A stretch of DNA of 11,837 nt from Treponema sp. (GCA_031255615.1 JAIRSD010000234.1:1-11837); one strand, 5' to 3'. Shown: positions 1 to 6,926, numbered from the stretch's first letter. Program-made: numbers and translations. The notes: a model not told the origin generated them from the letters alone.

Positions 1-998
1 TTGGGCCGGGTTCCGGCAAAAAGGTAGCGGACCAGTTCCGGGGTGTAGACCTGGAGCAGGGTGGGCAGGTCCACCACCTTCCCCCTGGACCCGGTCATCC
101 TGCCCTGAATCCCCTTGATTCCGATAAAGTCGTAGCGGAAGGTCACCGGGGCCTCCCAGCCGTATACTTCTTTACAGACCCGCCGGGCGGTGTCAAAACT
201 CCCGCCCTGGCTGTGGTGGTCCTTCCCGGCGGGTTCAAAGTCCACCTTTTCATGCTCCCAGCGCATGGGCCAGTCGATCCGCCAGCCCAGCTTGACCTCC
301 GCGGCGCGGCGCAGGTCCAGGGTTTCCCGGTGGCCGCAGGAATCGCAGCGGTAGCTCAGGCCCCAGGCCCCGTCCCAGGATTCCACCGCCGTATCGTCCC
401 GGTTACAGGCCCCGCAGAACACGCTGACCGGCCACCATTCCCCCTGGATCTTGTGTTCCTCGTCCCGGAAGGCGTCCAGGATGGTCTTTAGGGCCTCCCG
501 GTGTTCCAGGGCCCGGCGGATTCCCGCCGCGTAGCGGGAGGACCGGTACCGCTCCGCCTGGTAAAGGAACTCCGGCTGAATTCCCACCCGGGGCAGGTTA
601 TCTTCCACGTCCACTTCGTGGTGCCGGGCATAGCTGGAATCCCGGTCCCAGGGGTCCGGCACCATGGTAATGGGGAAGCGCAGGTACTTCGCCAGCTCTT
701 CCTGCCGGGGCATATTCAGGGGCACCTTGCGGAACACGTCGTAATCGTCCCAGGAATAGATAAACCGCACGGTTTTACCCCGGCTCCGCAGGGCCCGGAC
801 CACCAGATCCGTGGAGATGATCTCCCGAAAATTGCCGATATGCACGGTCCCCGATGGGGTAATCCCCGAAGCGCAGGTATAGCTGTCTTTATCGCCCTTT
901 TCCCGGATAATCTTCTCCGCGGTCTCGTCGGCCCAGTGGACCGTTGTCCGGCGGCCCCGCCCGGTTCCCGCCTGCCCCTTCCCGTTCTTTTCCATCAT
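1..998 (-). CDS. lysS: Class I lysyl-tRNA synthetase, C-terminus cut by window edge
   Basis: Charges tRNA-Lys with lysine in the cytoplasm. The 332 codons visible on the minus strand match the archaeal-type class I enzyme, not the usual bacterial class II LysRS. The HIGH-type motif reads HIGN at about residues 53-56, after ASGITPSGT. A GKDHHSQGGSFD block lies near residues 258-269, and the KMSKS-equivalent loop reads RMTGSRG near 300-306. Two Cys pairs (C195/C198 and C218/C221) fit the zinc-binding motifs of this family. The class usually runs a little over 500 residues, so the anticodon-binding C-terminus is missing beyond the left edge. Start is the first of two adjacent ATG codons (998 or 995), with a purine-rich AAAAAAAGGGGG stretch upstream. 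Class I LysRS is known from Borrelia and Treponema, which supports a spirochete host. The archaeal-type family is sometimes called lysK. Confidence 0.95.
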   Translation of the reverse strand, partial: MMEKNGKGQAGTGRGRRTTVHWADETAEKIIREKGDKDSYTCASGITPSGTVHIGNFREIISTDLVVRALRSRGKTVRFIYSWDDYDVFRKVPLNMPRQEELAKYLRFPITMVPDPWDRDSSYARHHEVDVEDNLPRVGIQPEFLYQAERYRSSRYAAGIRRALEHREALKTILDAFRDEEHKIQGEWWPVSVFCGACNRDDTAVESWDGAWGLSYRCDSCGHRETLDLRRAAEVKLGWRIDWPMRWEHEKVDFEPAGKDHHSQGGSFDTARRVCKEVYGWEAPVTFRYDFIGIKGIQGRMTGSRGKVVDLPTLLQVYTPELVRYLFAGTRP

Positions 999-1137
999 CC
1001 CCGGCCCCCTTTTTTTCTCTGAATCGGCCTTAGACCTTAGCCAAAAGTTCCAAAATATGCAACACGGGGAGAAATTCGACCGTCTATCTTCAGCCGGCGC
1101 CCCGCTCACCGGGTAAGCGAAAGGACCGGGAATAAGA

Positions 1138-1178
1138 AGGTAAACCGCAAAGGCGCAGCAAGCCGCACGAAGGAATGC
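1138..1178 (-). repeat. Degenerate third copy of the ACGAAGG-type repeat
   Basis: The words AAAGGCGCAGCAAG and GCACGAAGGAATG match, with gaps, the reverse complement of the right half of the tandem repeat at 5215-5395, which contains GAAGGCGCACCAAGG followed by ACACGAAGGAATG. Order is conserved, orientation is opposite and the middle is shorter. It is probably a decayed member of the same dispersed family. Confidence 0.5.
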
Positions 1179-1180
1179 GT

Positions 1181-1216
1181 AGAGTTGTTCGGAAACTTTA
1201 GTTTCTGAATAACTCT
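1181..1216 (+). repeat. Perfectly paired 16-bp stem-loop with loop TTTA
   Basis: Bases 1181-1196 pair with 1201-1216 around the four-base loop TTTA. Fourteen pairs are Watson-Crick and two are G-T (1187/1210 and 1191/1206). These are acceptable as G-U only in RNA copied in the plus direction, so any structured transcript probably runs rightward. No T-run follows closely and lysS runs the other way, so it is not a simple terminator for a known gene. It may be a dispersed hairpin repeat. Confidence 0.6.
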
Positions 1217-1311
1217 CATGTATTTCTTTATGATTTTTTGTGCATACCGCGAAACTGCGGTATTTAATTTATCTATATTTGTATTATGAGCGGCTGTTCC
1301 AACACCCTGCC

Positions 1312-1552
1312 CCCGGCTATGCCGGGAACCCCGGCGCGGAGTCAATTAGTTTGGAAACAGCATCGTGACGCAAACGAGTTTCGCGGCGCGCCGCGAAACT
1401 CCACCGGGCGGCTAAAATCCTCAAGCCGCCGCGCCGCGGGCGCGGCGGCTCAGAGCGCGCAAGGGATAGAAGCGGTATCCTTTTGCCCGGTCCGCCGGGC
1501 AAAAGGATTTAAGCGGATAGCCCGGTCCCCGTCGCAGGCGGGGATGCGCCCA
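1312..1552 (+). repeat. Modular stem-loop element, copy A
   Basis: A chain of hairpins joined by linkers that recur in copy B. H0: CCCGGC/GCCGGG at 1312-1326, loop TAT. H1: a perfect 24-base palindrome at 1377-1400. Linker CACCGGGCGG..AAAATCCTCA at 1402-1423. H2: 12 bp at 1424-1435/1439-1450, loop GCG. Linker CGCGCAAGGGATAGAAGCGG at 1456-1475. H3: 14 bp at 1477-1490/1495-1508, loop TCCG. Linker AGCGGATAGCCCGGT at 1512-1526. H4: 8 bp with one G-T pair at 1526-1533/1537-1544. Tail ATGCGCCCA at 1544-1552. ACCGGGC (1403-1409) is also complementary to GCCCGGT (1520-1526), which could close the whole structure. The true strand is unknown; plus is used only for description. The element may be a structured RNA or a palindromic mobile repeat. 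Confidence 0.75.
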
Positions 1553-1681
1553 TAAAAAAACGACTCCCACAGCTCTCATCCGCGGACAAAACTCCCCGCA
1601 TACGGTTTTCTTATGAGAATTGTCGGAAATTCGCGGATCCGCGTTGATTTTTGCGTTCTTTTATATTACTTTGATAGGAAT

Positions 1682-1701
1682 AAGTATTATACCGAATACT
1701 T
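1682..1701. promoter_or_regulatory. Inverted repeat upstream of the lipoprotein gene
   Basis: AAGTATT (1682-1688) is an exact inverted repeat of AATACTT (1695-1701) with a six-base spacer. It lies 46 bases before the ATG at 1748, in AT-rich DNA that contains a TATTAT that could serve as a -10 element. It could be an operator or a leader hairpin. I cannot name a regulator. Confidence 0.3.
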
Positions 1702-1747
1702 GCCAAGTGCTGATTTACGATGCGAGCGGTACAAATGAGGAGTTGTT

Positions 1748-2461
1748 ATGCGGAAATGGTTGGTTGGTTTAACGGCGGTCGCGATCTCGTTGTTTATCTC
1801 TTGTGATTTCGTTTCCGAATCCTGGGGGCAAGGTTTCGCCCGGGATCCCGGTACTATCCAGGTGACGGCGGGCAATGTGGAAGATCTTCTGCGGGATGCC
1901 AGGGGAGACTCCGAAACTTCCCGGGCGATTCTGGATAAGATCGCCGAGAAACTGAAGAATAATCCCAATCCCGATCCCACCCTGCAAAAGGCCGCGGTTA
2001 TCGCCGCCAATCAGGCCGCCGGTCTGGGTTCTGTGATTATGAATAACCTGGATGTTCTGCTGGATGAAAACATTCCCAGCGAAGAAACCCTCAAAAAGCT
2101 GCTTGAAAAAATCGAGGCCGATATAAAGAAGAACGATCTTCCGGGGATTTCCAAAAGCATTGTAGAATCCCTCCCGGTTGGCAGGGATTCCGACGGCATG
2201 CCGGTATTTACGAAAAAATTCGAATCCGGCGATGCCGATTTGACTATCCTGGCCATCGCCCTCATCCTGGCGGAATCCGAAAATTCCGGAGGTTTTGATA
2301 ATTATATCAAGAGCTGGTCGGATGGTTCAAAAAAAATAGACGGGACAGTGGAGGGATTGTCGGATTCTGAATTGGTTATTGCCGCCGCCGCCAATGAGGT
2401 TATGAGCAATCCCGATGGTGAATTGGGCAAGATGATTGAAAGTCTCCTGGGCAGCGACTAA
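1748..2461 (+). CDS. Predicted lipoprotein of unknown function
   Basis: A 237-residue exported protein. Residues 1-18 form a short positive start (MRK) and a hydrophobic core ending FIS before Cys19, a relaxed spirochete-type lipobox, so lipid attachment at C19 and anchoring to a membrane face are likely. The mature part is acidic, rich in Asp, Asn, Glu and Ser, and looks mostly helical. I see no enzyme motif and recognise no family. The start is well supported by AGGAG seven bases upstream of the ATG. The stop overlaps the Shine-Dalgarno of the outer-membrane protein gene 10 bases downstream, so the two are almost certainly co-transcribed and may act together at the outer membrane. It could be a periplasmic partner of that barrel, but this rests on gene order alone. 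Confidence 0.75.
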   Translation: MRKWLVGLTAVAISLFISCDFVSESWGQGFARDPGTIQVTAGNVEDLLRDARGDSETSRAILDKIAEKLKNNPNPDPTLQKAAVIAANQAAGLGSVIMNNLDVLLDENIPSEETLKKLLEKIEADIKKNDLPGISKSIVESLPVGRDSDGMPVFTKKFESGDADLTILAIALILAESENSGGFDNYIKSWSDGSKKIDGTVEGLSDSELVIAAAANEVMSNPDGELGKMIESLLGSD

Positions 2462-2471
2462 GGAAGGAATC

Positions 2472-3689
2472 GTGAAAAAAATTATCGCGTTATTTGTAGT
2501 TCTCCTCTGCTTCGCCGGCGTTCTTTCCGCCGAGGAAAAACGGATGGCCCCTCTTGGTTTTCCCTCCGCCGCAGGCAACGGCATGGGGGGATCCCATGTA
2601 GCCTATACCAGCGATATGTACGCCCTTTTTGTGAATCCCGCGGCCCTTCAATGGGCCAATCAGGGGAGCGTCGTCGAACTCTCCTCCGCCCTCATCGGGC
2701 CCCTGAATAAGTTTGTGAAAAACGGCATCCTTCTATCGGATATGCTGAAAAATATGGAGAACAGTTTCGGCGGAAATTCCCGGAGCAACCCTTTCGGCCC
2801 GATCCTGGATATTATAAAGGGCGGAAAATTACCCCTGGGCATAGACCTAAGGGGGCCGGTCAGTGCGGCCTACACCGCCAACGGGCTGGGTTTCGGCCTT
2901 TTTTCCCGGATATCCGCCAACGCCCGGGTTATCGGCACCGACGTGGACGGCGCTGTCTACGGGGATTTTATGCTGCCCTTCGGCATGTCCTTTAATATTC
3001 TAAAAACCGGGGACCATGAACTTGCCGGCGGTTTTGTATTAAAGCCCTTTATCCGGATTATGGGCGATATCAATCTGTCGGCGCTGAGCCTGGTGAATAA
3101 TTCCAATCTCCTGGAGGATATTCCCGCATCCATGATCGGCGGCCTGGGGAGCGATCTGGGCCTTTTGTACCGGTTCAGACAGAACCTGGCGGCGGGATTT
3201 ACGGTGGCGGATCTGTACACCGCCGGGGGCAAAATGAGCGATATTAACGGAACGTCGCCCAATAGTATTTACCGGGTCCCCCTGTCCCTGAATTTCGGCG
3301 CAGCCTACACTTTTAGGCCGGCCGATCTTTGGCAGGGTATGGGGATGCTGAATTCTTCCTATGCCGCCTTCACGGTTGACTGGCATGGCTTAAACAATGT
3401 TTTTACCTGGAACGACCGAATCCACCGGAATCCTATTCTTGATTTGGGGCTGGGCGCGGAAATTGGTTTATTCGACTTTCTTAAACTGCGGGTGGGGCTT
3501 CGCGATATGCTTCCCATGATGGGTCTTGGCCTGGAATCCAGGGCAGTTAAATTCAACATCGCCTTATTCGGTAAAGAGATGGGAATCGAACCGGGCGTCA
3601 ACAGTACCATGGCCCTGGATATGAGCATCGCCTTTCGGCTGGATACCCAAAAAAGGGAATGGTCCTGGAGCAAGGCATTATTAAACTGA
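2472..3689 (+). CDS. Predicted outer-membrane beta-barrel, FadL/PorV-like
   Basis: About 405 residues from a GTG start at 2472, preceded by AAGGAAGGA four bases upstream. An in-frame ATG at 2436 lies inside the upstream gene and would place 12 polar residues before the signal peptide, so I reject it. Residues 1-20 (MKK, hydrophobic core, LSA) form a signal peptide probably cut before EEK. The mature start, with GMGGSHVAY then ALFVNPAAL, resembles the N-termini of PorV/OmpP1-FadL-like proteins and the treponemal UPF0164 group. Alternating hydrophobic and glycine-rich segments (e.g. GLGFGLFSRI, ELAGGFVLKP, FGAAYTF) fit beta-strands. It probably sits in the outer membrane and takes part in transport or secretion; the substrate is unknown. 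It is the second gene of a lipoprotein-barrel pair, followed by a strong terminator. The exact family needs a profile search. Confidence 0.75.
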   Translation: MKKIIALFVVLLCFAGVLSAEEKRMAPLGFPSAAGNGMGGSHVAYTSDMYALFVNPAALQWANQGSVVELSSALIGPLNKFVKNGILLSDMLKNMENSFGGNSRSNPFGPILDIIKGGKLPLGIDLRGPVSAAYTANGLGFGLFSRISANARVIGTDVDGAVYGDFMLPFGMSFNILKTGDHELAGGFVLKPFIRIMGDINLSALSLVNNSNLLEDIPASMIGGLGSDLGLLYRFRQNLAAGFTVADLYTAGGKMSDINGTSPNSIYRVPLSLNFGAAYTFRPADLWQGMGMLNSSYAAFTVDWHGLNNVFTWNDRIHRNPILDLGLGAEIGLFDFLKLRVGLRDMLPMMGLGLESRAVKFNIALFGKEMGIEPGVNSTMALDMSIAFRLDTQKREWSWSKALLN

Positions 3690-3767
3690 GGTTCTGTTTC
3701 GGCCTTCGGTGCGGGAGGCCGTAAACCGCAATTCCGGCGGCGGACAAGGTTCCGCTTAAAAACGAAG

Positions 3768-3802
3768 AAAAACGCGGGTTTCCTCGGGAAACCCGCGTTT
3801 TT
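3768..3802. terminator. Strong bidirectional Rho-independent terminator
   Basis: A perfect 16-bp stem (3768-3783 with 3787-3802) encloses the three-base loop TCG. The stem has a GC-rich core, with AAAAA on the left arm and TTTTT on the right, so it can terminate transcription in either direction. It lies 78 bases past the outer-membrane protein stop and insulates the next gene. Confidence 0.85.
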
Positions 3803-3807
3803 CGCAA

Positions 3808-3845
3808 GACTTGTTCAATAGCCCAGGGGGGTTATTGAACAAGTC
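3808..3845 (+). repeat. 17-bp stem-loop just after the terminator
   Basis: GACTTGTTCAATA (3808-3820) pairs with TATTGAACAAGTC (3833-3845). The stem continues inward through a G-T pair (3821/3832) and three C-G pairs to a loop AGGG, 17 bp in all. The G-T pair favours a plus-strand RNA. No T-run follows directly; the next one is at about 3866-3872. It may be a second terminator or a dispersed hairpin, and it shares the word TTGTTC in its left arm with the hairpin at 1181-1216. Confidence 0.6.
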
Positions 3846-3950
3846 CAATATTTATCGGCGGGGGCTTTTTTTACGGTCATTGTCGGCGGAAAATGAAATT
3901 TTCGGACAATTCTATTCATAATTTCAGCCTTTGGAGCGGCTTCGGCATAC

Positions 3951-4922
3951 ATGGATGCATCACGACAGCATTATTCGCTTAATGTGCGGAGTCTTGTTAC
4001 CGGCGGAGCGGGATTTTTAGGGAGCCGCCTTTGCGACCGGCTGTTAAAGGAAGGCTGCGACGTTATCTGTCTTGACAATTTCTTTACCGGTCAAAAAAGA
4101 AATATCGCGCATCTCATCGGAAACCCCTATTTTGAACTGGTGCGGCACGATGTTACCTTTCCGTACTATGCCGAGGTCGATCAAATTTACAATTTTGCCT
4201 GCCCCGCCAGTCCGCCGCGCTACCAGTACGATCCGGTGCAAACGACAAAGACCAGCGTACACGGCGCCATAAACATGCTCGGCCTCGCGAAGCGTACCGG
4301 GGCGCGGATATTGCAGGCCTCTACCAGTGAAGTCTACGGCAACCCGACGGTCCACCCCCAGACGGAATCCTACTGGGGAAACGTAAATCCGATAGGGATT
4401 CGGTCCTGCTACGATGAGGGGAAACGCTGCGCGGAGACCCTTTTCTTCGATTACTACCGTCAAAACCAGGTTGAGATTAAGGTCGTTCGTATTTTTAATA
4501 CCTACGGCCCCCGGATGCACCCGAACGACGGGCGGGTGGTAAGCAATTTTATTATGCAGGCTTTGCGCGGCGACGATATTACCATTTACGGAGACGGCAG
4601 CCAGACCCGGTCTTTCTGTTATGTGGACGATCTTATTGACGCGATTATTTTAATGATGAAATCCCGCGCGGATTTTACCGGCCCCGTCAACATCGGCAAT
4701 CCCGGTGAATTTACCATGTACGAACTCGCGGAGCAGGTACTGCGTTTAACCGGCGGTAAATCGAAGATTGTTTATCAGCCCCTCCCGCAGGATGATCCAA
4801 AACAGCGGAAGCCCGATATTAGCCTCGCAAAATCGGAATTGCGTTGGGAGCCAAAGGTCAGCCTGGAAGATGGGCTAAAAGAAACAATCGCCTATTTCAG
4901 GATGCTGATAAGCGAAGGATAA
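3951..4922 (+). CDS. UDP-glucuronate decarboxylase (UDP-xylose synthase)
   Basis: Converts UDP-glucuronate to UDP-xylose with tightly bound NAD, supplying a sugar donor for surface polysaccharide. It is a 323-residue extended short-chain dehydrogenase/reductase, the normal length for the soluble bacterial form. The Rossmann motif GGAGFLG is at residues 18-24. Ser126 and the Y154-x-x-x-K158 pair (in RSCYDEGK) are catalytic. Family signatures are NFACPASP (81-88), ASTSEVYG (123-130), NPIGIRS, NTYGPRM and [11 protein letters not shown]. The ATG at 3951 has no clear Shine-Dalgarno, only a GGAG about 14 bases upstream; GTG at 3984 is a weaker alternative that would start right before LVTGG. The gene stands alone between terminators and repeats, with no sugar-nucleotide partner in the window. 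Codon third positions look more AT-rich than in the arg genes. Confidence 0.93.
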   Translation: MDASRQHYSLNVRSLVTGGAGFLGSRLCDRLLKEGCDVICLDNFFTGQKRNIAHLIGNPYFELVRHDVTFPYYAEVDQIYNFACPASPPRYQYDPVQTTKTSVHGAINMLGLAKRTGARILQASTSEVYGNPTVHPQTESYWGNVNPIGIRSCYDEGKRCAETLFFDYYRQNQVEIKVVRIFNTYGPRMHPNDGRVVSNFIMQALRGDDITIYGDGSQTRSFCYVDDLIDAIILMMKSRADFTGPVNIGNPGEFTMYELAEQVLRLTGGKSKIVYQPLPQDDPKQRKPDISLAKSELRWEPKVSLEDGLKETIAYFRMLISEG

Positions 4923-5383
4923 ACACGCCCCCGCCGGGCGCGCATAAGGGGCCGCGATCTTGGCGCCGGGTCCGGCGCGGCTGCGGGACGGCCCGCTCAG
5001 ACCAGCAGGCTGCTTGGCCTAAAAATCAGATATATGGACAGAAGAAATTTACCACCAAGGCGAGGAAGGCGGGGATTGGAGGCGTTTCTTCATTCCTTCG
5101 TGTTCCCGGCGAGCCGTTGCTCGCCTTGGTGCGCCTTCGTGGTTAACATTCCTATTCCCGGTTCTTCGTTTATCCGCTGATGTAGTGCAATCAATGTATG
5201 AGGAAGATGGTTGACCTAAAAAATCGGATAAGTGGACAGAAGAAATTTACCACCAAGGCGAGGAAGGCGCACGAAAGGCGGGGATTGGAGGCGTTTCTTC
5301 ATTCCTTCGTGTTCCTGGCGAGCCGTTGCTCGCCTTGGTGCGCCTTCGTGGTTAACATTCCTATTCCCGGTGATGTAGGGTAA
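4923..5383. other. 461-base intergenic region filled mainly by a tandem duplication
   Basis: No credible gene. Bases 4923-5017 are GC-rich, contain a small inverted repeat GCGCCGG/CCGGCGC (4963-4978) and are otherwise unexplained. From 5018 onward the region consists of two near-identical copies of a unit carrying ACGAAGG-type repeats, listed separately. The open frames across the duplication repeat the same peptide and are artefacts. Confidence 0.6.
5018..5202. repeat. Tandem repeat unit, copy 1
   Basis: Begins CCTAAAAATC and ends near GTATGAG. The core from GGACAGAAGAAATTTACC to GTGGTTAACATTCC matches copy 2 except for one C/T change and an 11-base gap. The gap lies between two AAGGC words, as expected from slippage between short direct repeats. 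Copy 1 also has about 16 extra bases (around 5160-5177) before TGATGTAG. Its end, GATGTAGTGCAATCAATG, resembles the bases of copy 2 that include the stop codon of the phosphatase gene. Confidence 0.85.
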
Positions 5384-5395
5384 TCAAGGTACGAG
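5215..5395. repeat. Tandem repeat unit, copy 2, overlapping a gene 3' end
   Basis: Second copy of the unit, offset by about 197 bases. It contains inverted repeats: ACCAAGGCGAG (5252-5262) pairs exactly with CTCGCCTTGGT (5329-5339), CACGAA (5270-5275) with TTCGTG (5306-5311), and GGCGAG with CTCGCC (5317-5334). The right end runs through the stop codon at 5384-5386 into the last codons of the minus-strand phosphatase gene, so the duplication took in a piece of that gene. Confidence 0.85.
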
Positions 5396-6061
5396 TGCGT
5401 CCGGGCTGATGGCGGAAAGGTCCCGGGCGATAAGATCCGCGCCGCGGGAGCGGATCGCCTCCTCCGTGTCGGTGGTAAGGAGGCCCAGGCAGCGCATCCC
5501 CGCGGCCTTGGCGGCCTGGACGCCGGAGACGGAATCTTCCACCACCCAGCAGTTCCGCGGCTCCGCCCCCAGCCGGCGGGCGGCCTCCAGGAACAGATCC
5601 GGAAAGGGCTTGCGCCGTTCCACATCCAGGCCGTTTACCAGGGCGGCGAAGACCCCCTCCGCCAGCCCGATGGCCTCCAAATTCGCCATCATCTTGATAT
5701 AGTCCGTGCTGGTGGCCACCGCGATTGCCAGACCCCGCCCGGCGCAGGCCCGGACGAATTCCACGGCCCCCGGCATGGGTTTGAGCTTCCCCTTGACGAT
5801 TTCGACGTAAATTTCGTAGGTCCGCTTCTTGTCCCTTTCTATCTCGAAGCCGGCGACGCCGTACTTTTCCGCCACACCCCCCAGGTAGCGGTTTTCCCCC
5901 ATACCCACAAAGTCTTTAAAGTCCTCGTGGCTTACCTCAAGCCCGTGGTTTTCCTTGAACATACGCCGTCCGGCCTCGGCGATGAACCATTCCGAGTCGG
6001 TAAGGACCCCGTCCATGTCAAAAATAACCGCCCGCGGCGCGGCGGCGCCGTCATTGTTCAT
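5384..6061 (-). CDS. HAD-superfamily phosphatase, beta-phosphoglucomutase-like
   Basis: A 225-residue cytoplasmic haloacid dehalogenase-type hydrolase. All four HAD motifs are visible: the nucleophile and acid-base pair D15-M-D17 in FDMDGVLTD, T117-S118 in VATST, K151 in RRKPFPD, and the acidic pair E175-D176 in VVEDS. A helical cap lies between motifs I and II (residues about 20-95), as in the subfamily of beta-phosphoglucomutases and small sugar or 2-deoxyglucose phosphatases. It probably dephosphorylates or isomerises a small phosphorylated sugar; the substrate cannot be read from sequence. The ATG overlaps the stop of the upstream HD-domain gene in an ATGA arrangement, suggesting translational coupling. 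The 3' end sits within the tandem repeat at 5215-5395, so its last codons may differ among relatives. Confidence 0.88.
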   Translation of the reverse strand: MNNDGAAAPRAVIFDMDGVLTDSEWFIAEAGRRMFKENHGLEVSHEDFKDFVGMGENRYLGGVAEKYGVAGFEIERDKKRTYEIYVEIVKGKLKPMPGAVEFVRACAGRGLAIAVATSTDYIKMMANLEAIGLAEGVFAALVNGLDVERRKPFPDLFLEAARRLGAEPRNCWVVEDSVSGVQAAKAAGMRCLGLLTTDTEEAIRSRGADLIARDLSAISPDALVP

Positions 6062-6873
6062 AGATACCTCTTGGATTCGTTTTGGTTGATCAGCGCGTAG
6101 AGTTCGATATAGGGCTTGGCGGCGCTGGCCGCTATTTTCGGGAGCAGCACCTCCTCGATCTGGAACAACCCTACCTCGCTGGACATGGCAATGTCAATGC
6201 GGATAGGTTTCTCCTTTCCCTTTTCTATTTTGACATCCTCGATGGAATTGGCGGAATACTTGTGGATGTCCCCCACCTTGGGACGCTCCGAAAGGGCCAT
6301 GGGAATCCGGGCCCTCCCCTTCTGCATGTCGCAGCCGTCGGCCACCAGAATCACCCCCGCTTCCAGAGAATAGACAGCCCGGTTCCCCATGTGGCCGCTA
6401 ATCCCCTCCAGGGCCAGGGAGCGGACGATGACCCGCTTTTCTACGGACCCGGAAAAAACCTGGGCTAGAATCCGGTCCATGATAGGATAGGCCAGGTAAC
6501 AGCTATGGACTTCGTGATCCTGCCGCCCAACCGACATACCGGCATCGTGGAGCATAGCCGCCAGCAAAACCGCGGCAAGACTGTCCTCAAAACCGCCGGC
6601 ATCCTCTGTTTCCAGGCTGGTCGGTATCCCCGCGCCCCGAAGCAGCCCCATCATGATAAGGGCGTTCAGGGCCACAGTCCGCATGTGCACCGGACCGTGG
6701 TCGTTGTAGCGAAGCCGTTTAATCGAAACATTGTTCGCGTAGTCCTGCAAAGCCTGAATTTCAGCGTCCTGGAGCAGCAGATTCGCGATTTCCAGAACCG
6801 CCCCCGGCGGGACCATGGCCCCTACCCTTTCGATGATCTTCTTGTTCAGACTCATTTCTTTTGGCGATCTCAC
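6058..6873 (-). CDS. HD-domain metal-dependent phosphohydrolase
   Basis: A 271-residue soluble protein. The HD signature residues are in order: H63 in NDHGPVHMR, H109-D110 in AAMLHDAGM, H120/H123 nearby, H161, and D179 or D182 in LVADGCD. These would bind one or two metal ions and hydrolyse a phosphate ester, possibly of a nucleotide; the substrate is unknown. The N-terminal 55 residues and the C-terminal 80 (including a KIEKGKEKPIRIDIA stretch) match no domain I know. Start is a GTG at 6873 with GGGGAAG four bases upstream, better than the ATG at 6855, which has only AAAAGAA before it. The gene overlaps the downstream phosphatase by four bases, and a promoter with a 17-base spacer lies about 55 bases upstream. 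The pair probably acts in one salvage or house-cleaning step, by gene order only. Confidence 0.8.
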   Translation of the reverse strand: MRSPKEMSLNKKIIERVGAMVPPGAVLEIANLLLQDAEIQALQDYANNVSIKRLRYNDHGPVHMRTVALNALIMMGLLRGAGIPTSLETEDAGGFEDSLAAVLLAAMLHDAGMSVGRQDHEVHSCYLAYPIMDRILAQVFSGSVEKRVIVRSLALEGISGHMGNRAVYSLEAGVILVADGCDMQKGRARIPMALSERPKVGDIHKYSANSIEDVKIEKGKEKPIRIDIAMSSEVGLFQIEEVLLPKIAASAAKPYIELYALINQNESKRYL

Positions 6874-6926
6874 GATGCTTCCCCATACCGGACGAACAGG
6901 CCGGAAAATTTAACCCTCATATATCT

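Larger units (their letters stand above)
999..1747. other. 749-base intergenic region, no credible gene
   Basis: This region separates divergently oriented lysS and the lipoprotein gene. I see no convincing protein gene: the open frames here are short, lack good start signals and run through palindromes. From left to right it holds the lysS leader, a degenerate ACGAAGG-type repeat (about 1138-1178), a 16-bp hairpin (1181-1216), a 7-bp hairpin with loop GAAACT (1244-1263), modular stem-loop copy A (about 1312-1552), a 12-base palindrome CGCGGATCCGCG (1632-1643) and a small hairpin just before the lipoprotein gene (1682-1701). Stretch 1553-1631 has no feature I can name. Confidence 0.6.

Noticed and set aside
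501..1022. Plus-strand open frame opposite lysS
   Set aside because: The minus strand encodes class I LysRS with all its motifs throughout this stretch.
1286..1555. Small plus-strand open frame across stem-loop copy A
   Set aside because: It consists of palindromes and conserved linkers; the peptide is Arg/Ala/Ser-rich with no start signal.
2436..2471. Upstream ATG for the outer-membrane protein
   Set aside because: It lies inside the lipoprotein gene and would put 12 polar residues before a normal signal peptide; GTG at 2472 has a good ribosome site.
5198..5383. Small open frame in the tandem duplication
   Set aside because: The same peptide appears in the frame at 4844-5146 because the DNA is duplicated; it has no ribosome site and no protein-like composition.
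5018..5395. Could the repeats here be a CRISPR array
   Set aside because: There are only two units of about 185 bases, with no short regular repeats and spacers and no cas genes.
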